A stretch of DNA of 64,000 bases, from NCBI RefSeq assembly GCF_001625305.1, contig NW_017803379.1, forward strand, positions 1,045,601 through 1,109,600. The letters are read 5' to 3'. The notes below the pieces were generated by a model. It ran no database searches, had not been told where the DNA came from, and saw only the letters and a program-made list of their open reading frames with translations. This DNA comes from Branchiostoma belcheri. Taxonomy: Eukaryota > Chordata > Leptocardii > Amphioxiformes > Branchiostomatidae. A program made the translations under genes and the position numbers. Shown in pieces: positions 22,101 to 32,310 of the stretch (its first letter is position 1; each line of letters begins with the position of its first letter).

Positions 22101-25100
22101 TTAAAGATCGATCTCCACTAAGACAAAACAATGATCAGAGAAACGTCACCAAGATTTTTATATTTATCTATTTATTCAGAATTGTAAAAAGACAATACAA
22201 AGTGTGCACTAGGCAGTGCACACCTAACACATACCTGGACATATGAGGTAAAAAAAAACAATAAATAGTTAGAACAAGATATCGCCTTTTTTAGATTTTA
22301 TATTCAACTTACTTATTTTACATGTTTTCCATATTACTCAATTCTAGGAAAATTTACAACGAGACGATTGAAACGTTGCAGAACGACTCCTTTCTGAGCT
22401 ACGTCGATTTAGAATCTCTGTAAGTACAGTTTATGTGACAGCTTCCCAATGCTACTTACAATTTTATGGGGAAAAGGGCATATCGTTGAGGTTTTGCCCA
22501 AAGCTTTGACTCAAATATACGTAAAACAATATCGCAATTTATCATGACGAAGATAAAACATTTCCTTGACCAGCTTCTTACGTTGAAACTGAATCTTCGA
22601 GTTTTTTGTGTCCTGCTGCGATATTACACCTCCGCCTCTTTAATGGGACTGGGCCAAACGTGAATGACTATAGAAGTACAGTGTCCCCCGGTTAACCTTC
22701 CTCTCAACATTTCAGGAATTTGCCCAGAAACAAGATCCACTTCATCGAGCCAGCCGCCTTCAGGGGGTTACGCAATCTTAAAAAACTGTACGTCCACACT
22801 GTGTTTTCTCTCTAAACATAGATTGGCTGTTGTCCAAATGGCGCGATTTCTCATTGGAGCAAGCTCCTTTATGTTTCTTAGAGGATTTGGTTATATAGGA
22901 ACTATTGTTGCTGACATAGAGTTGATAGAGATGCACCTACGAAACAAAATGCATGTTTCTAAAAGTTTTTAACTGGGCGCCTTTAGTGTTTACATGATAG
23001 ACAGCTTCAAAATTTGCCTGACAACTTTCAGGTTCAACCAATCAACATGATGGACATAAGATCAAACTTAAGTTCCCTTTGTTCCACACCGTGTTTTGTC
23101 ATTGAACTGTGTTTTTCTTTTTACACAAGAAATCTCCAGGGAAATCGAATCAGTTCCTTCCACGTGGACACCTTTGCGGAGCTGCACAAACTTTTTCGGC
23201 TGTAAGTAATAATAGTGCATAAAGAGACTCTTTTTACGCAACCAAGTGTTTAAGTGTTTTGACTTATATGTGCCAACCTGATGAACCTATTCACGGATGC
23301 AAGTAATATAATCTTCATTCTGCATCGACACAGATCGTATCTTAAGGAATGTGGAGTCTGATATTTTCCTTCCTTGCAGATTCCTATCACACAACGAACT
23401 AGAGACGCTGGTACCGGGAACCTTCAGGAATCTACACCAACTTGAATGGCTGTAAGTCAGACCCTCCCTTATATGGGCATTTGCTTTCACGTGACAATGA
23501 CTAAGTATTGCCGGCCATCTTGGGTGATTGAAACTTGAAGTTGCTCGGTATATTTAATTTTGTATATGTAATTTCAATCACGTATGCCATTATGCACATG
23601 AAAATTATTCTTTCAGCATGCATGATGTCTGTGAGTTACGCACAAACATTCATGCTTAGTTTTTATGATAAAGCCCTGGCTATATTCGTGCATAACAAGA
23701 TGTATGTTGTAAGAAATTTTTTCTTGATACGTTGCAGGTATCTTGAAGATAACAGGTTGACGACAATCCAACATGGCACCTTGAGTGGGCTGGGAAACGT
23801 TCACTGGTTGTAAGTTATCAGGAAAAAAAATCTTAAATTCAGAAACGTTGTATACTTGAATCATATTTTATAAGCCAATAGCTATCTAAGATATTTACAT
23901 GTAAATTGGATTCTTTGCAAGGGCAGGGGTACGATACTTAATTCTGTGATGTCCTCATTATAAGGACTGGTATAATTACCAGACTATCGACGAAGTAGAT
24001 TCAAACAAAAACGCCGATGCAACTGACAAGTACATTCTTCCCTCTTATCAAGGACTCTATGCTCTTATATTATACCTTTTCAGAGGCCTTATGGGAAACC
24101 AGTTGCAGAGATTAGATGGTGGGGCAATCTGCCAGGACGCACCTTCTATCAGATGGCTGTAAGGGATAGTCCATCGTTTATAAACGCTGTAATATCTTAT
24201 CCTATGGGTTGGTTAAACCTGGACGTTGCCAGGTAAATTTGAACCTGTATATTAGTAATTGCAGGCTTGCAGTGGTTGTGGCATATACGCATGCCGCCAT
24301 AGGAATATGCGGGGCTGACTCTAAACCACGTTCAACAATCCACCACGGTGGCATTCAATACTATGTGTATAAATGGATAAAGTTGTAATCATCGATGCTT
24401 ATACATTAGACGCGAAAATAAGTAGGTATTATCAATGTCAATGTTAAGGAAACCGTGTTCTTTTCCATATTTGTTTCAGAGAACTTGAGGGGAACTCTCT
24501 CAACAATTTGACATCCGGGACATTTGAAGGGTGTGGTAGCATCACCGTCTTGTAAGTGTCGGCCATTTTGAAATCGCTTTCTTGTCACGTGCACGTGTCA
24601 TCTTATATATCTGTAGCCTGAGTTTAGTATTTGGGTATATTACCTAACGATCGTTGCGCCGTTGTCAGTATCACTAACTAATTCATCGTTAAAGCTTGTA
24701 ATGTACCTTTTGTAAGCTGCTTAGTGATTGGCGAGTTATGGATACACTATTTGGACGAGATATAGTATAACTATAGTATGTTAGAATAGAATATTTGTTT
24801 CTAATGATATTTCTCGTTCTTTGCCTTGTAGGTCTCTTCGGAACAATAGGATATCGACGATTGAACCCCATGCGTTCGACAGCCTGTCTCAGCTCATGGA
24901 ACTGTAAGTTGCAATGTCAAAGTGTAGCTGACCCACTTCGGACTTAACAAATCATGAAACAAAGCGTATGACAAGCAATGGCCTTCAAACAATTCTTTCC
25001 TCTCGCCCCTCAGGGATCTTTCAGTGAACAACATCTCGACATTCCCCTCCAAACCGTTCGCCAGGCTGAAGATGCTGGACAGATTGTAAGCATGCCTTTT

Positions 25101-28100
25101 CTTTACTTTGCCTTAGCTTGTAACACAATATGGATCTCGAGGTTACAATGATACCGACAAGAGATATCAGTTTATGACTTATGTTGTTCTCACTACGCCC
25201 CAACATATTTCCTATGTGCTACATTCTGTAGATCGCTATCTACGACATTACTTTGCCTCAGCTGTACATATCCTTTTGTATTGTCTCTCGAATAAGAATG
25301 TGTTGATCAACTATTGGCCCCTTGTTCACTGGGGAAATTCGCAATCTTCACATATATTTGGTGGAAACACACCATCTTATAAAGCCCATCTTTCACATTC
25401 CTTACAGGAATATCTCGATCAATCCTCTCCAGTCATTGGACGTAGACGCCTTTGAAGGACTCGTCAGCATGAAGTCACTGTACGTAACTTTTATCTTTCA
25501 CGGTTTCAAGTCGTCATTCACTGTATTCACTGCATAGAGATGTGCTTGATACACCGATAATAATGATGCGATACTAACGCATTGGCTAAATATCCATTGA
25601 CTGTGATTTGTTTATTATGTCCACTGCTATAAAGCAGGAAGTAAACATTAGCAAAAATAAAGTTATACAATAGTTATTGAATATTCACCTACTTACGGGT
25701 TTTCAAAATGTGGATTACAGATCAATTACAGATGTGGGCGTGGCCAGTTCCAGCCTCTCCACAGCCATGTTTAGTAAAGCCGGCAGTCTGGACCACATGT
25801 GAGTCAGGTCTAGTTTGGAATCTTCACATCCGTCTTAGAAATTGGAGTTTGTTGGACAGTTTTCTTAGACTGTTACGACTTAGGTATCAACGGGACAGCG
25901 TAACTAATGTCGTACGTGATGAGTAGTAAATTCATGTAGAAATGTTGAATACATCCTGGTGTTGAAAACCTTGGCTCCATGTTTATTCTGAATACAAGGG
26001 GGTAAGCTGGCAGCTTTTGTATTCACTTGATTTTAAATTTTCTCTTCAATCATAAAGTCATGAAAATGAACTCTTGTCTACTATGCAACCATTCCAGATA
26101 CTTCAGTAAGTTCCAGTCCTGTAACTTCGCCCTGCACGTGCGGGACTGCGAGCCGAACTCTGACGGGATCTCGTCCTTTGAACACCTGCTGGCGCGGCCG
26201 GTGTTGCGGCGGTGTGTGTGGATCATCGCCGCGCTGACCTGCACGGGAAACACGTGCGTCATGATCGGCAGGTCACTCATCAAACACGAGAACAAGGTCC
26301 ACTCGCTCTTCATCAAGAATCTTTGTGGTACGGTCATATTTAAAGCTGGTGTGTTACGCCGAAGGGCGACTATACCGGATGTACAGATACAGATATAGCT
26401 ATTTGTTAATAGATTTTTCTTCTTCTTACACAACCGGTAAAGCTTCTCACCTGCTTACGTTTCGATGTCTATCAGACACCTTCTCCTGAGCTTCTGACTG
26501 GAGTACTGCCTCTCGCCGCTATATGTAGCCGGCGAGAACACAATCCCAAACGTGGCTAAGTTTGTATCCCCCCTCGTCCCGGTTCATCAGTGGGGTTGAC
26601 TTTCTACGGCCTGATAAAATTATTTTCGGAAGGATTATATTTCTTGTGAGTTGTGACGTAGGTACTATCCACCATCCTAGATCTGCAAGCTGCAAAATCA
26701 GAGTTGAACATTGTTAAGTCTTGGCTCTTGTTTTACTTTTTTTACTGTCAAAAGACAACATCGTTGTTATAAAATGTCTCACTGTATTGTTGTTCTTTCA
26801 GCTTCAGATCTAGTGATGGGCATCTACTTGTTGATCATCGGCGCGAAAGACGTCATCTTCCGCGGTACTTACAACCGGCATGCCTTAGACTGGAGAGAGA
26901 GCTTCGGCTGCCAGTTCACAGGGTTCCTCGCCATGCTTTCCTCGGAGGTGTCGGTCCTCCTCCTGACCTACATGTCCGTGGAGAGGTTCCTGTGCGTGGT
27001 GTTCCCGTACCGGGACAGGAGACCGAACGTGCGGCAGGCAGCCGCCGTGCTCATGGCGATCTGGCTGAGCGGATTCTTCCTCGCCTTCTCGCCGCTGATC
27101 GGCCACGGGTTGGGTTACTTCGACAACTTCTACGGCAGCAACGGCGTCTGTTTCCCCCTCCACCTGCACCAGCCGTACCTGGAGGGCTGGGAGTACAGCG
27201 CCTTCATCTTTCTCGGCGTCAACTTCACCTCCTTGGTGATCATCCTGGCAGCTTACACGGGCATGTTCGTCTCCATACAGAGGACACGGCGGTCCATAGC
27301 GTCTTCCTTCACCACCTTCGGAGACATGTCCTTCGCTACCAGGTTCTTCTTCATCGTGCTGACGGACTCCCTGGTCTGGATTCCCATCACTGTGCTCAAG
27401 TTCCTGGCCTTCACGTCTCTGAAAATACCAGGTACATTTTGGTTGGGGGTACTTTTCTTCTCCAGATAAATGCCCATGAAAATCATAGACAACACACGTT
27501 CTGACGGCGGTGTTCTGTAAACGTCATGTATCTCAGAGAAAAATGACGGACATTTGGCCGTTTTGTGGCTTTTTGTTAGATATAATAGCCCTTGTTGTCT
27601 AAGTAATTTTAATGGATTTTAGGATGTTATATACCTTTTTTCTACTATGCTCAATAGTTGTTGCCATGATTTGTTCCTTGGTACAATTGTCGTAGAATAA
27701 CTCTCTTCTATAAACAGCACCGATGCTCTAAAACTGATCGTTTTTGTTTCAGGTTCCATGTACGCCTGGATCGTGATCTTCATCCTGCCGATTAACAGCG
27801 CCATCAACCCCATCCTGTACTCCCTCACCACACGGACCTTCACCGGCGCGCTCTGCAGCTTCGTCAGGAAGTTCCACCTCAAACATATCCGCGCGTCCAC
27901 CAGCAGACCGCTGGTCCTCAGGGAACAAGGTGAGGCAATGATACACAAAACAGCTCTCAGAACATTAGTACACTTAAAGCCTTAACCTCTGCCACATAAG
28001 TCGTAATGACTGCAGCAGATTGAGCTAGCAATGGCCCACCATGTTTAAAAGGTAAAACTTTTGTTCCAACAGTTTTAGAGAAATGTTTTCACCTCGAGCT

Positions 28101-28605
28101 TTCGACCAGTCACTTTGGTCTTCCTTCAGCTGGTCGAAAGCTCTAGGTGAGGACATTTCCCCTTTGTGTTGGAACAAAAGTTTTACCTTTCAACATGTAA
28201 CTTAATGATCTATAGTTTCATGCGAGTCTCACTATTATTCAATGGAAAGGTCATAGAATCTTGTTCGTCATTGCCTCTCTACAAGTCTTAATGATTAATA
28301 TATGACGTACGACTAAATGGCAGCGCATTTCGACACAGGATAACGATGATTGTTCTTTCTCTCTATATATCGTATTAGTGAAGCGTTCGTCGGATTCCGA
28401 CACGTCGGCTGGCACCACCTGCACGACTGCGTCACCGTTGACGAGCACATCCAACAGGGCGTCCTCAAACGGTACAGTCAATGGTGCGCCCTCAGGTAGC
28501 TTGGGGAGGAACTGCACCCTGGACAGCGTCCCGGAGCGGAATTCCAGCGAGGATGGCGGATGGGAGTCTATTAAAACAAACGGCGACGATGTGTTCGAAC
28601 CGTGA
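16134..28605 (+). CDS. RXFP1-like: Relaxin receptor-like LGR (type C), paralogue 1
   Basis: Twenty coding exons: 16134-16191, 17496-17624, 19128-19193, 19585-19656, 19891-20002, 22348-22419, 22716-22787, 23130-23201, 23380-23451, 23738-23809, 24084-24158, 24480-24551, 24832-24903, 25014-25085, 25408-25479, 25721-25798, 26098-26327, 26802-27431, 27753-27929, 28379-28605. They total 2502 nt, 833 aa, and every junction is GT-AG with agreeing phase. Order: signal peptide (1-19), LDLa (27-62), GDxxGWxxxF linker (63-72), duplicated linker exon, LRR N-cap (to about 145), eleven LRRs (146-413), hinge, seven helices (about 452-725), cytoplasmic tail. A plasma-membrane GPCR for a relaxin/insulin-like peptide is inferred from vertebrate RXFP1/2, which are about 755 aa; the extra length comes from one extra LRR, the extra linker exon and a longer tail. 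TM3 has ERF in place of DRY, TM7 has NPILY. A paralogue lies 18 kb downstream in the same orientation. Confidence 0.93.
16747..16825 (-). repeat. tRNA-derived repeat (SINE head)
   Basis: Read on the minus strand, this is tRNA-like: an A-box-like tagtctagtggttaatg, an anticodon-arm-like ccaagagg segment and a B-box-like gagtttgaatcc. Acceptor-stem pairing is poor and there is no clean cloverleaf, so it is taken as a SINE head or decayed tRNA copy rather than a working tRNA gene. It lies in intron 1 of RXFP-like gene 1. Confidence 0.5.
17496..17624 (+). CDS. RXFP-like 1 exon 2: LDLa module
   Basis: 129-nt phase 1-1 exon. The six-Cys LDLa signature is [36 protein letters not shown], with the calcium-site acidic residues (Asp, Asn, Asp, Glu) present. 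It closely resembles the RXFP1 LDLa, which in vertebrates is needed for receptor activation rather than high-affinity binding. The acceptor at 17495 was chosen over the next AG (17505) because only the first matches the phase of exon 1. A 38-nt piece of this exon (17556-17593) is copied inside the retroelement in the next intron. Confidence 0.92.
17912..18165 (-). repeat. Left inverted arm of the Penelope-like element
   Basis: Reverse complement of about 18480-18732, apparently without mismatches over some 250 bp. It includes TGACGTCA and the codons for the end of the endonuclease frame read backwards. In RNA or single-stranded DNA the pair would form a long hairpin with the exon fragment and the start of the endonuclease in the loop. 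Confidence 0.88.
18163..18200 (+). other. Captured fragment of the host LDLa exon
   Basis: All 38 bases match 17556-17593 of exon 2 of the surrounding gene (gtctgccgcagagacttcac and onward), in the same orientation. The first three bases (gtc) also match the arm, giving a microhomology junction. On the right it changes abruptly to Penelope-like sequence after cgggacgac. It lies outside any splice-competent context and should not contribute to the receptor. Confidence 0.9.
18203..18616 (+). pseudogene. Penelope-like GIY-YIG endonuclease domain (5'-truncated)
   Basis: The open frame to TGA at 18614-18616 contains [11 protein letters not shown], then [10 protein letters not shown] (GIY-like strand), [17 protein letters not shown] (YIG strand with the conserved Arg and His), [19 protein letters not shown] (catalytic Glu helix and conserved Asn) and YDPLLTE. 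This is the C-terminal endonuclease of Penelope-like elements. The reverse transcriptase part is missing, so it is a dead fragment as an element, although the domain itself shows no frameshift. Confidence 0.85.
19128..19193 (+). CDS. RXFP-like 1 exon 3: linker with GDxxGWxxxF motif
   Basis: 66-nt phase 1-1 exon giving [10 protein letters not shown] (its Gly shared with exon 2) then [12 protein letters not shown]. The GDxxGWxxxF motif is the part of the vertebrate RXFP1/2 linker reported to contact relaxin. Unlike the matching exon of paralogue 2 it has no Cys at its end. Confidence 0.85.
19585..19656 (+). CDS. RXFP-like 1 exon 4: duplicated linker exon
   Basis: 72-nt phase 1-1 exon, [20 protein letters not shown] then ESC. 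It aligns to exon 3 ([14 protein letters not shown]), with about 33 of 42 identical bases over the shared core. It lacks GDxxGW but ends in the Cys that should pair in the LRR N-cap. Exons 3 and 4 together therefore carry what a single 81-nt exon carries in paralogue 2. Both are symmetric, so either could be skipped without a frameshift. Confidence 0.82.
19692..19830 (-). repeat. SINE tail fragment
   Basis: The reverse complement resembles 37680-37770 of the tRNA-SINE: gcgttggtggaggcataaaa, then cttgtcattaaatgttg, against gcgctggtggcggcataaaa and ctagtcattaaatgttgg. It lies in intron 4 of RXFP-like gene 1. The tRNA-like head is not visible, so it is a 5'-truncated copy. Confidence 0.55.
19891..20002 (+). 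CDS. RXFP-like 1 exon 5: LRR N-cap
   Basis: 112 nt, phase 1 in and phase 2 out. [16 protein letters not shown] supplies three Cys of the N-terminal LRR cap; the fourth is the last residue of exon 4. It continues into [14 protein letters not shown], the first half-repeat. Paralogue 2 has an exon of exactly the same length at 51082-51193. Confidence 0.88.
22348..25798 (+). CDS. RXFP-like 1 exons 6-16: eleven LRR exons
   Basis: Eleven phase 2-2 exons, nine of 72 nt, one of 75 (24084-24158) and one of 78 (25721-25798), each encoding one 24-26-residue LRR of the form xLxxNxIxxLxxxxFxxLxxLxxL. Nearly all donors split a Leu codon (ct|gtaagt). Compared with paralogue 2 and with recalled human RXFP1 (ten units), the extra unit is the third (23130-23201). 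The acidic pairs expected to clamp relaxin B-chain arginines are kept: Glu-Leu-Glu at the start of exon 12 (24481-24489), and Glu-Leu-Asp across exons 13/14 (24899-24901, 25015-25017). Confidence 0.92.
26098..26327 (+). CDS. RXFP-like 1 exon 17: hinge and TM1
   Basis: 230 nt, phase 2 in and 1 out. Hinge [20 protein letters not shown] with two Cys, then [12 protein letters not shown], then TM1 around [20 protein letters not shown] and intracellular loop 1 [15 protein letters not shown]. The matching human segment begins YFKKF. The intron immediately downstream holds a dispersed repeat at 26342. Confidence 0.92.
26342..26399 (-). repeat. Short dispersed repeat, second copy
   Basis: Inverted match to 12770-12820 (gctggtgtgttacgccgaag on the plus strand). 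It starts only 15 bp after the donor of exon 17 and has no effect on the reading frame if splicing is normal. Confidence 0.6.
26802..27431 (+). CDS. RXFP-like 1 exon 18: TM2-TM6
   Basis: 630-nt phase 1-1 exon. TM2 [13 protein letters not shown], extracellular Cys in [11 protein letters not shown]3 ending [17 protein letters not shown]4 [20 protein letters not shown], loop 2 [12 protein letters not shown] (disulfide partner), TM5 [21 protein letters not shown]6 [20 protein letters not shown]. Two blocks, 26963-27006 and 27341-27395, are identical at every base to the paralogue. Confidence 0.93.
27753..27929 (+). CDS. RXFP-like 1 exon 19: TM7 and proximal tail
   Basis: 177-nt phase 1-1 exon: [29 protein letters not shown], then a basic juxtamembrane tail. 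The first 92 nt equal 57805-57896 of the paralogue base for base; the remaining 85 nt are strongly diverged. Confidence 0.92.
28040..28196. repeat. Foldback element in intron 19
   Basis: Inverted arms atgtttaaaaggtaaaactt... and their complement ending ...aagttttacctttcaacat, with inner pairs ttgttccaac/gttggaacaa and gctttcgaccag/ctggtcgaaagc. The total is about 157 bp. It has no coding capacity and is likely a non-autonomous element. Confidence 0.7.
28379..28605 (+). CDS. RXFP-like 1 exon 20: cytoplasmic tail and stop
   Basis: 227 nt from acceptor cgtattag to TGA at 28603-28605. Ser/Thr-rich tail ([16 protein letters not shown]) with the motif [12 protein letters not shown], matching LDSVPEMPSNEEED in the last exon of paralogue 2, which confirms homology of the terminal exons. 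The Ser/Thr clusters are possible GRK sites (inference). Confidence 0.85.
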
Positions 28606-31600
28606 CATTGATGGAACTCGCGTTATGTGTAAAGGGTTCCCAGAAGGAACTACTGAATACAAACAGAGGGCGAGGTACCCGGAAGTCGGTGCAGAAACTT
28701 TACCCCACAGAGTTCACCGTTCGTTGTTAATCCCGAGGCTGGTAAGTTACCGACGAAATCAAGGAAGGAACAAGCCCTGGCTCTGATAGGACAACGCCCC
28801 GCATATTTCGTCAATGCAGTTGTCAGTAATTTAAAGCGTTTTGTCTATGTGAGCCGTACGTAGTGCAATTTGTAACCTCAATCCAATATACGGTATTTAA
28901 CTGCCATAAGTAACACATGTAAACCTTATATTGTTATGTCTCATTGTGGCATGTGGATACGCTATATATGACTTAATGCCAGCCATGCGTGCAGTCATGT
29001 TTATTTTCAGTTTGACCAATGCCATTAGTATAGTATAGGGACATCAGGCCGGCAAAACTGCAATTATTATAGTAAAGCCGACTTTGCCATGTTTTATACA
29101 AATGTATCTAGTATATTATCTGGTGAGTCAAGCGTGGACCAAATGTACATACCAACATATCAAATGTACATAGAATCTACCTCTACAACTTGGATGTGTA
29201 GTTGAAAATGAATGGTTCAGGCGTTTTCGTGGTCATGTAAATGAGCATACCTTTTTACTTTGTTTTATTATTTCTACATCAGAAATCATATACACTGCAT
29301 CAGTATCATTAAACTTGTACATGTATACTATATCTGCGACGTATCTTGATATGAGATACCAATTATTTTCATTGCTTTTACAACACACACTTAGACCGAC
29401 AACTAGCGGTTCTGACTAACAGCGTTTGGAAGGAAAATGATAGACAAACAGACATTTGTTCAGCATCATCTTGATTATCTCTTGACTCACTGGGTCTTTA
29501 AGTAATCAGAATTACCTGCACGTATCAATGGGGACCCCTAGCGATCCAAATTATTTTGCCCCTGATCGCGATACGGTTTTTCCTGCAATGCTAATTTTGG
29601 CCGTTTGGTGGCGCCATTTTGGACCGTGTGTAGGATGCAAAGTTTCTTGTCGAAGTGATCAAATCAAGGATCGAAATAAATTTTCAGCCTTGTTGCAAAA
29701 ATGGCATTATAAGACAATGTTTTTTTTTTAATTCTTGATGAAAATTGGTGAAAATAAATGCGCGCGCGGATATCGTTCATAATTGTTGTTGTTGTTGTTG
29801 GCATCCTTTCGTCTCTCGTTCATAATACAACATCCTATTCACGGTGTATTACCGGGTGTAACCTCTGCTGTGACATGCCATCCTCCCAACATTGAAAAGA
29901 GCAGATAGGAAAACAAAGATTTTGTTTCCCATCTTTCATGCCTGAAGATGAGAACGCGCACATGAAGCTCACGTATCACCCTGACATATGGACGCAGCAG
30001 ATCATGAGATTAATCAACTCAGCTGATTGCCTACCTACTTGGATTAATAGCTTGAATTGCTGGGAAGATTCTTTAATTTCCCCAAGGAGATGGGTACATT
30101 ATTTTTCCACAGAGAATTTCGGGACAATGCCTGTGTACATAAGACCGCAGTAAGACTTAATATAGTGTTTTGGGCTGGCCTGAGGGAAAAAGAACATGGG
30201 CTTTAATTGTGGAGTATATAGAGGTCATAGTTCTTGACCATTTTCTTTTCCATAAGTAAGAAACGTATGACAATATGAATAGAGACATCTTAATTTTGCA
30301 GCCACATGCAAAATTCACAGGTCGGCCCCCCATATTCTACCCCGACATTGTATGAGAGTAAGTTAAGTAGCTAGGAACATAACCCCTCTTGTGCAGGAAA
30401 CGTAAGGCAATAAAAGAGGGATTGGCACCCTTTCAAATCTGACAATGAAAGGTTTATATCGTGTGCAATAGTTAATCACTCATTTAGGTACTTCAGGCAT
30501 CCAAATTACCCACTCAAAGAGCTCCGTTAAGCCTTCCCCAAGTTTGGTCTTATCTTTTCCTATTTTATTTATAACCACTCATTCCTTAAAGTGGCCAGCA
30601 GACCTTTAAGAGGTGGTGAGATATTGATCGGTGTAGTCATACATCCTACAAGATATTATAGAAGAAGGTGACTAGAATACATTTCCTCCGGGTTTATGTT
30701 CAAGCTTGCAGTATTGCAGACAATGACCATATATCCAACAAAGCCATTATCATTGTAACTCCATAATGTCACCTCTTACTCAGCAATTGGACGTTAGTCA
30801 TGAGAGGAAGTTACTTTGTCAGATCACTTTCTACGTGAAAGATGCAAATAAAAGGCGATGATCGATATCCAATGCGCAATTATGATTTGATGTGTCCGGG
30901 AAAGGCCTAACATTTTGCACTAAAACACGCACTAGGATGCTTTTCATGGTGTAAATTTATGGAGAATGAAGTATCCAGGGAATGTTTTATTGTAAAACGC
31001 ACAAAATGGGAAGTTTTCTTGCGCTCCGAGTAAATCGTATCGAGTACCAAACACCATCCTTCACATCGCCTTGATTACGGAAAGGTTAACCGATTCCGGT
31101 GCTTCAAGCGGAAGTAATTCTGCGGAAAAATGGCAGGAGAGGTGCTCGATCACGTCTGACTGCCGTTTGACTCACACTTTGTAATGAGGTATGTTTATAC
31201 ATTTGAAAGAGTAATGTAGATCGCTAATGAACAACAAATTTAGACGTCCGGCCAGCACAAAATTACCAAAACAAATTTATGCCATACTAACCCTTTTGCA
31301 ACTTTGTTGCATGATTCCGTGTAATAGCATATATATGGGGAAGAAAACCATATTTGACACTTCTTATTGAAAAACGATACCTTTAGGAGGAATCAATACC
31401 GAGATAATGACACATGTCCTTCACCAGCCAGGGAGAAGTTCGCACAATATGTGTTTGAAAAGGTCACGGCTCAGGAAAGGTGGATTTAAAAATGCCAGGT
31501 GTGAGATCCCGTCGGAAGTAAGCCCAGGGGCGGGGTCGTTGTAAAATTGAAAATAACTCCAGATTACTTCGCTGCTAGGCATCTTCAAGAAGATGGACTC

Positions 31601-32259
31601 TCAAGAAGATAAAAGATCCGAACTTTTCAACTTTCTTTTAAGAAAGATACATAGGATACTCGGCATCTTCATTGTCATATCTAAAAATTCAATAAATGGA
31701 GATGTAGAATATTATGGGTGTTGGCACTCACGTGACCATGGCCATATAGGCAATGTCCGCCATGATGGATGGTTTAACTTGAACGTTGCATGGATTTTCA
31801 ATTATGTTCACGAACTTATTATGCCGAGGCAATTAAAGTTGCAGGTCTCCTAAATATATGCAAACATCCTATACCTGCTGTGTACCGCGCTCTGCACGTA
31901 AATGTCATCAGCCACTTGAGCTATCCTTCTACACCATCTTCTGTATGTGTTCTTTAGGACTTAACAGCTTAGTACAAAATTGTGACAGAGATCAACACAT
32001 CTCGAGATAAGGAATTGTAGCAATAATCTCTACACTTCAAGGGCTTTAGACATCCGACAGCCGAAGATGGTTTCTAGATAAAGAGGAGAACAGGAGAGGG
32101 TAATTCTCGTCGGATTAATTTACGTATTCAAGAAGAGCAACGGAAGATGCAAGACCGATTCAGGAGATTAAAAATACACATCAAACATTGTTCATGCATT
32201 AGTTGTGATATGTAAGATACGCCAAAAAACGAAAGGTAGTGGATGCTACCTGAAACGTC

Positions 32260-32310
32260 TAACCGTTTCCAAAATCATATCCAGTTGCTCGAGAAACTGT
32301 TTTGGCATCA
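32260..32310. repeat. Dispersed repeat fragment
   Basis: tttccaaaatcatatccagttgctcgagaaactgtttt is nearly repeated at about 39508-39545 (ttgagtaactg variant). Both are followed by a ttggc-like sequence, so they are two copies of one interspersed family. Confidence 0.5.
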
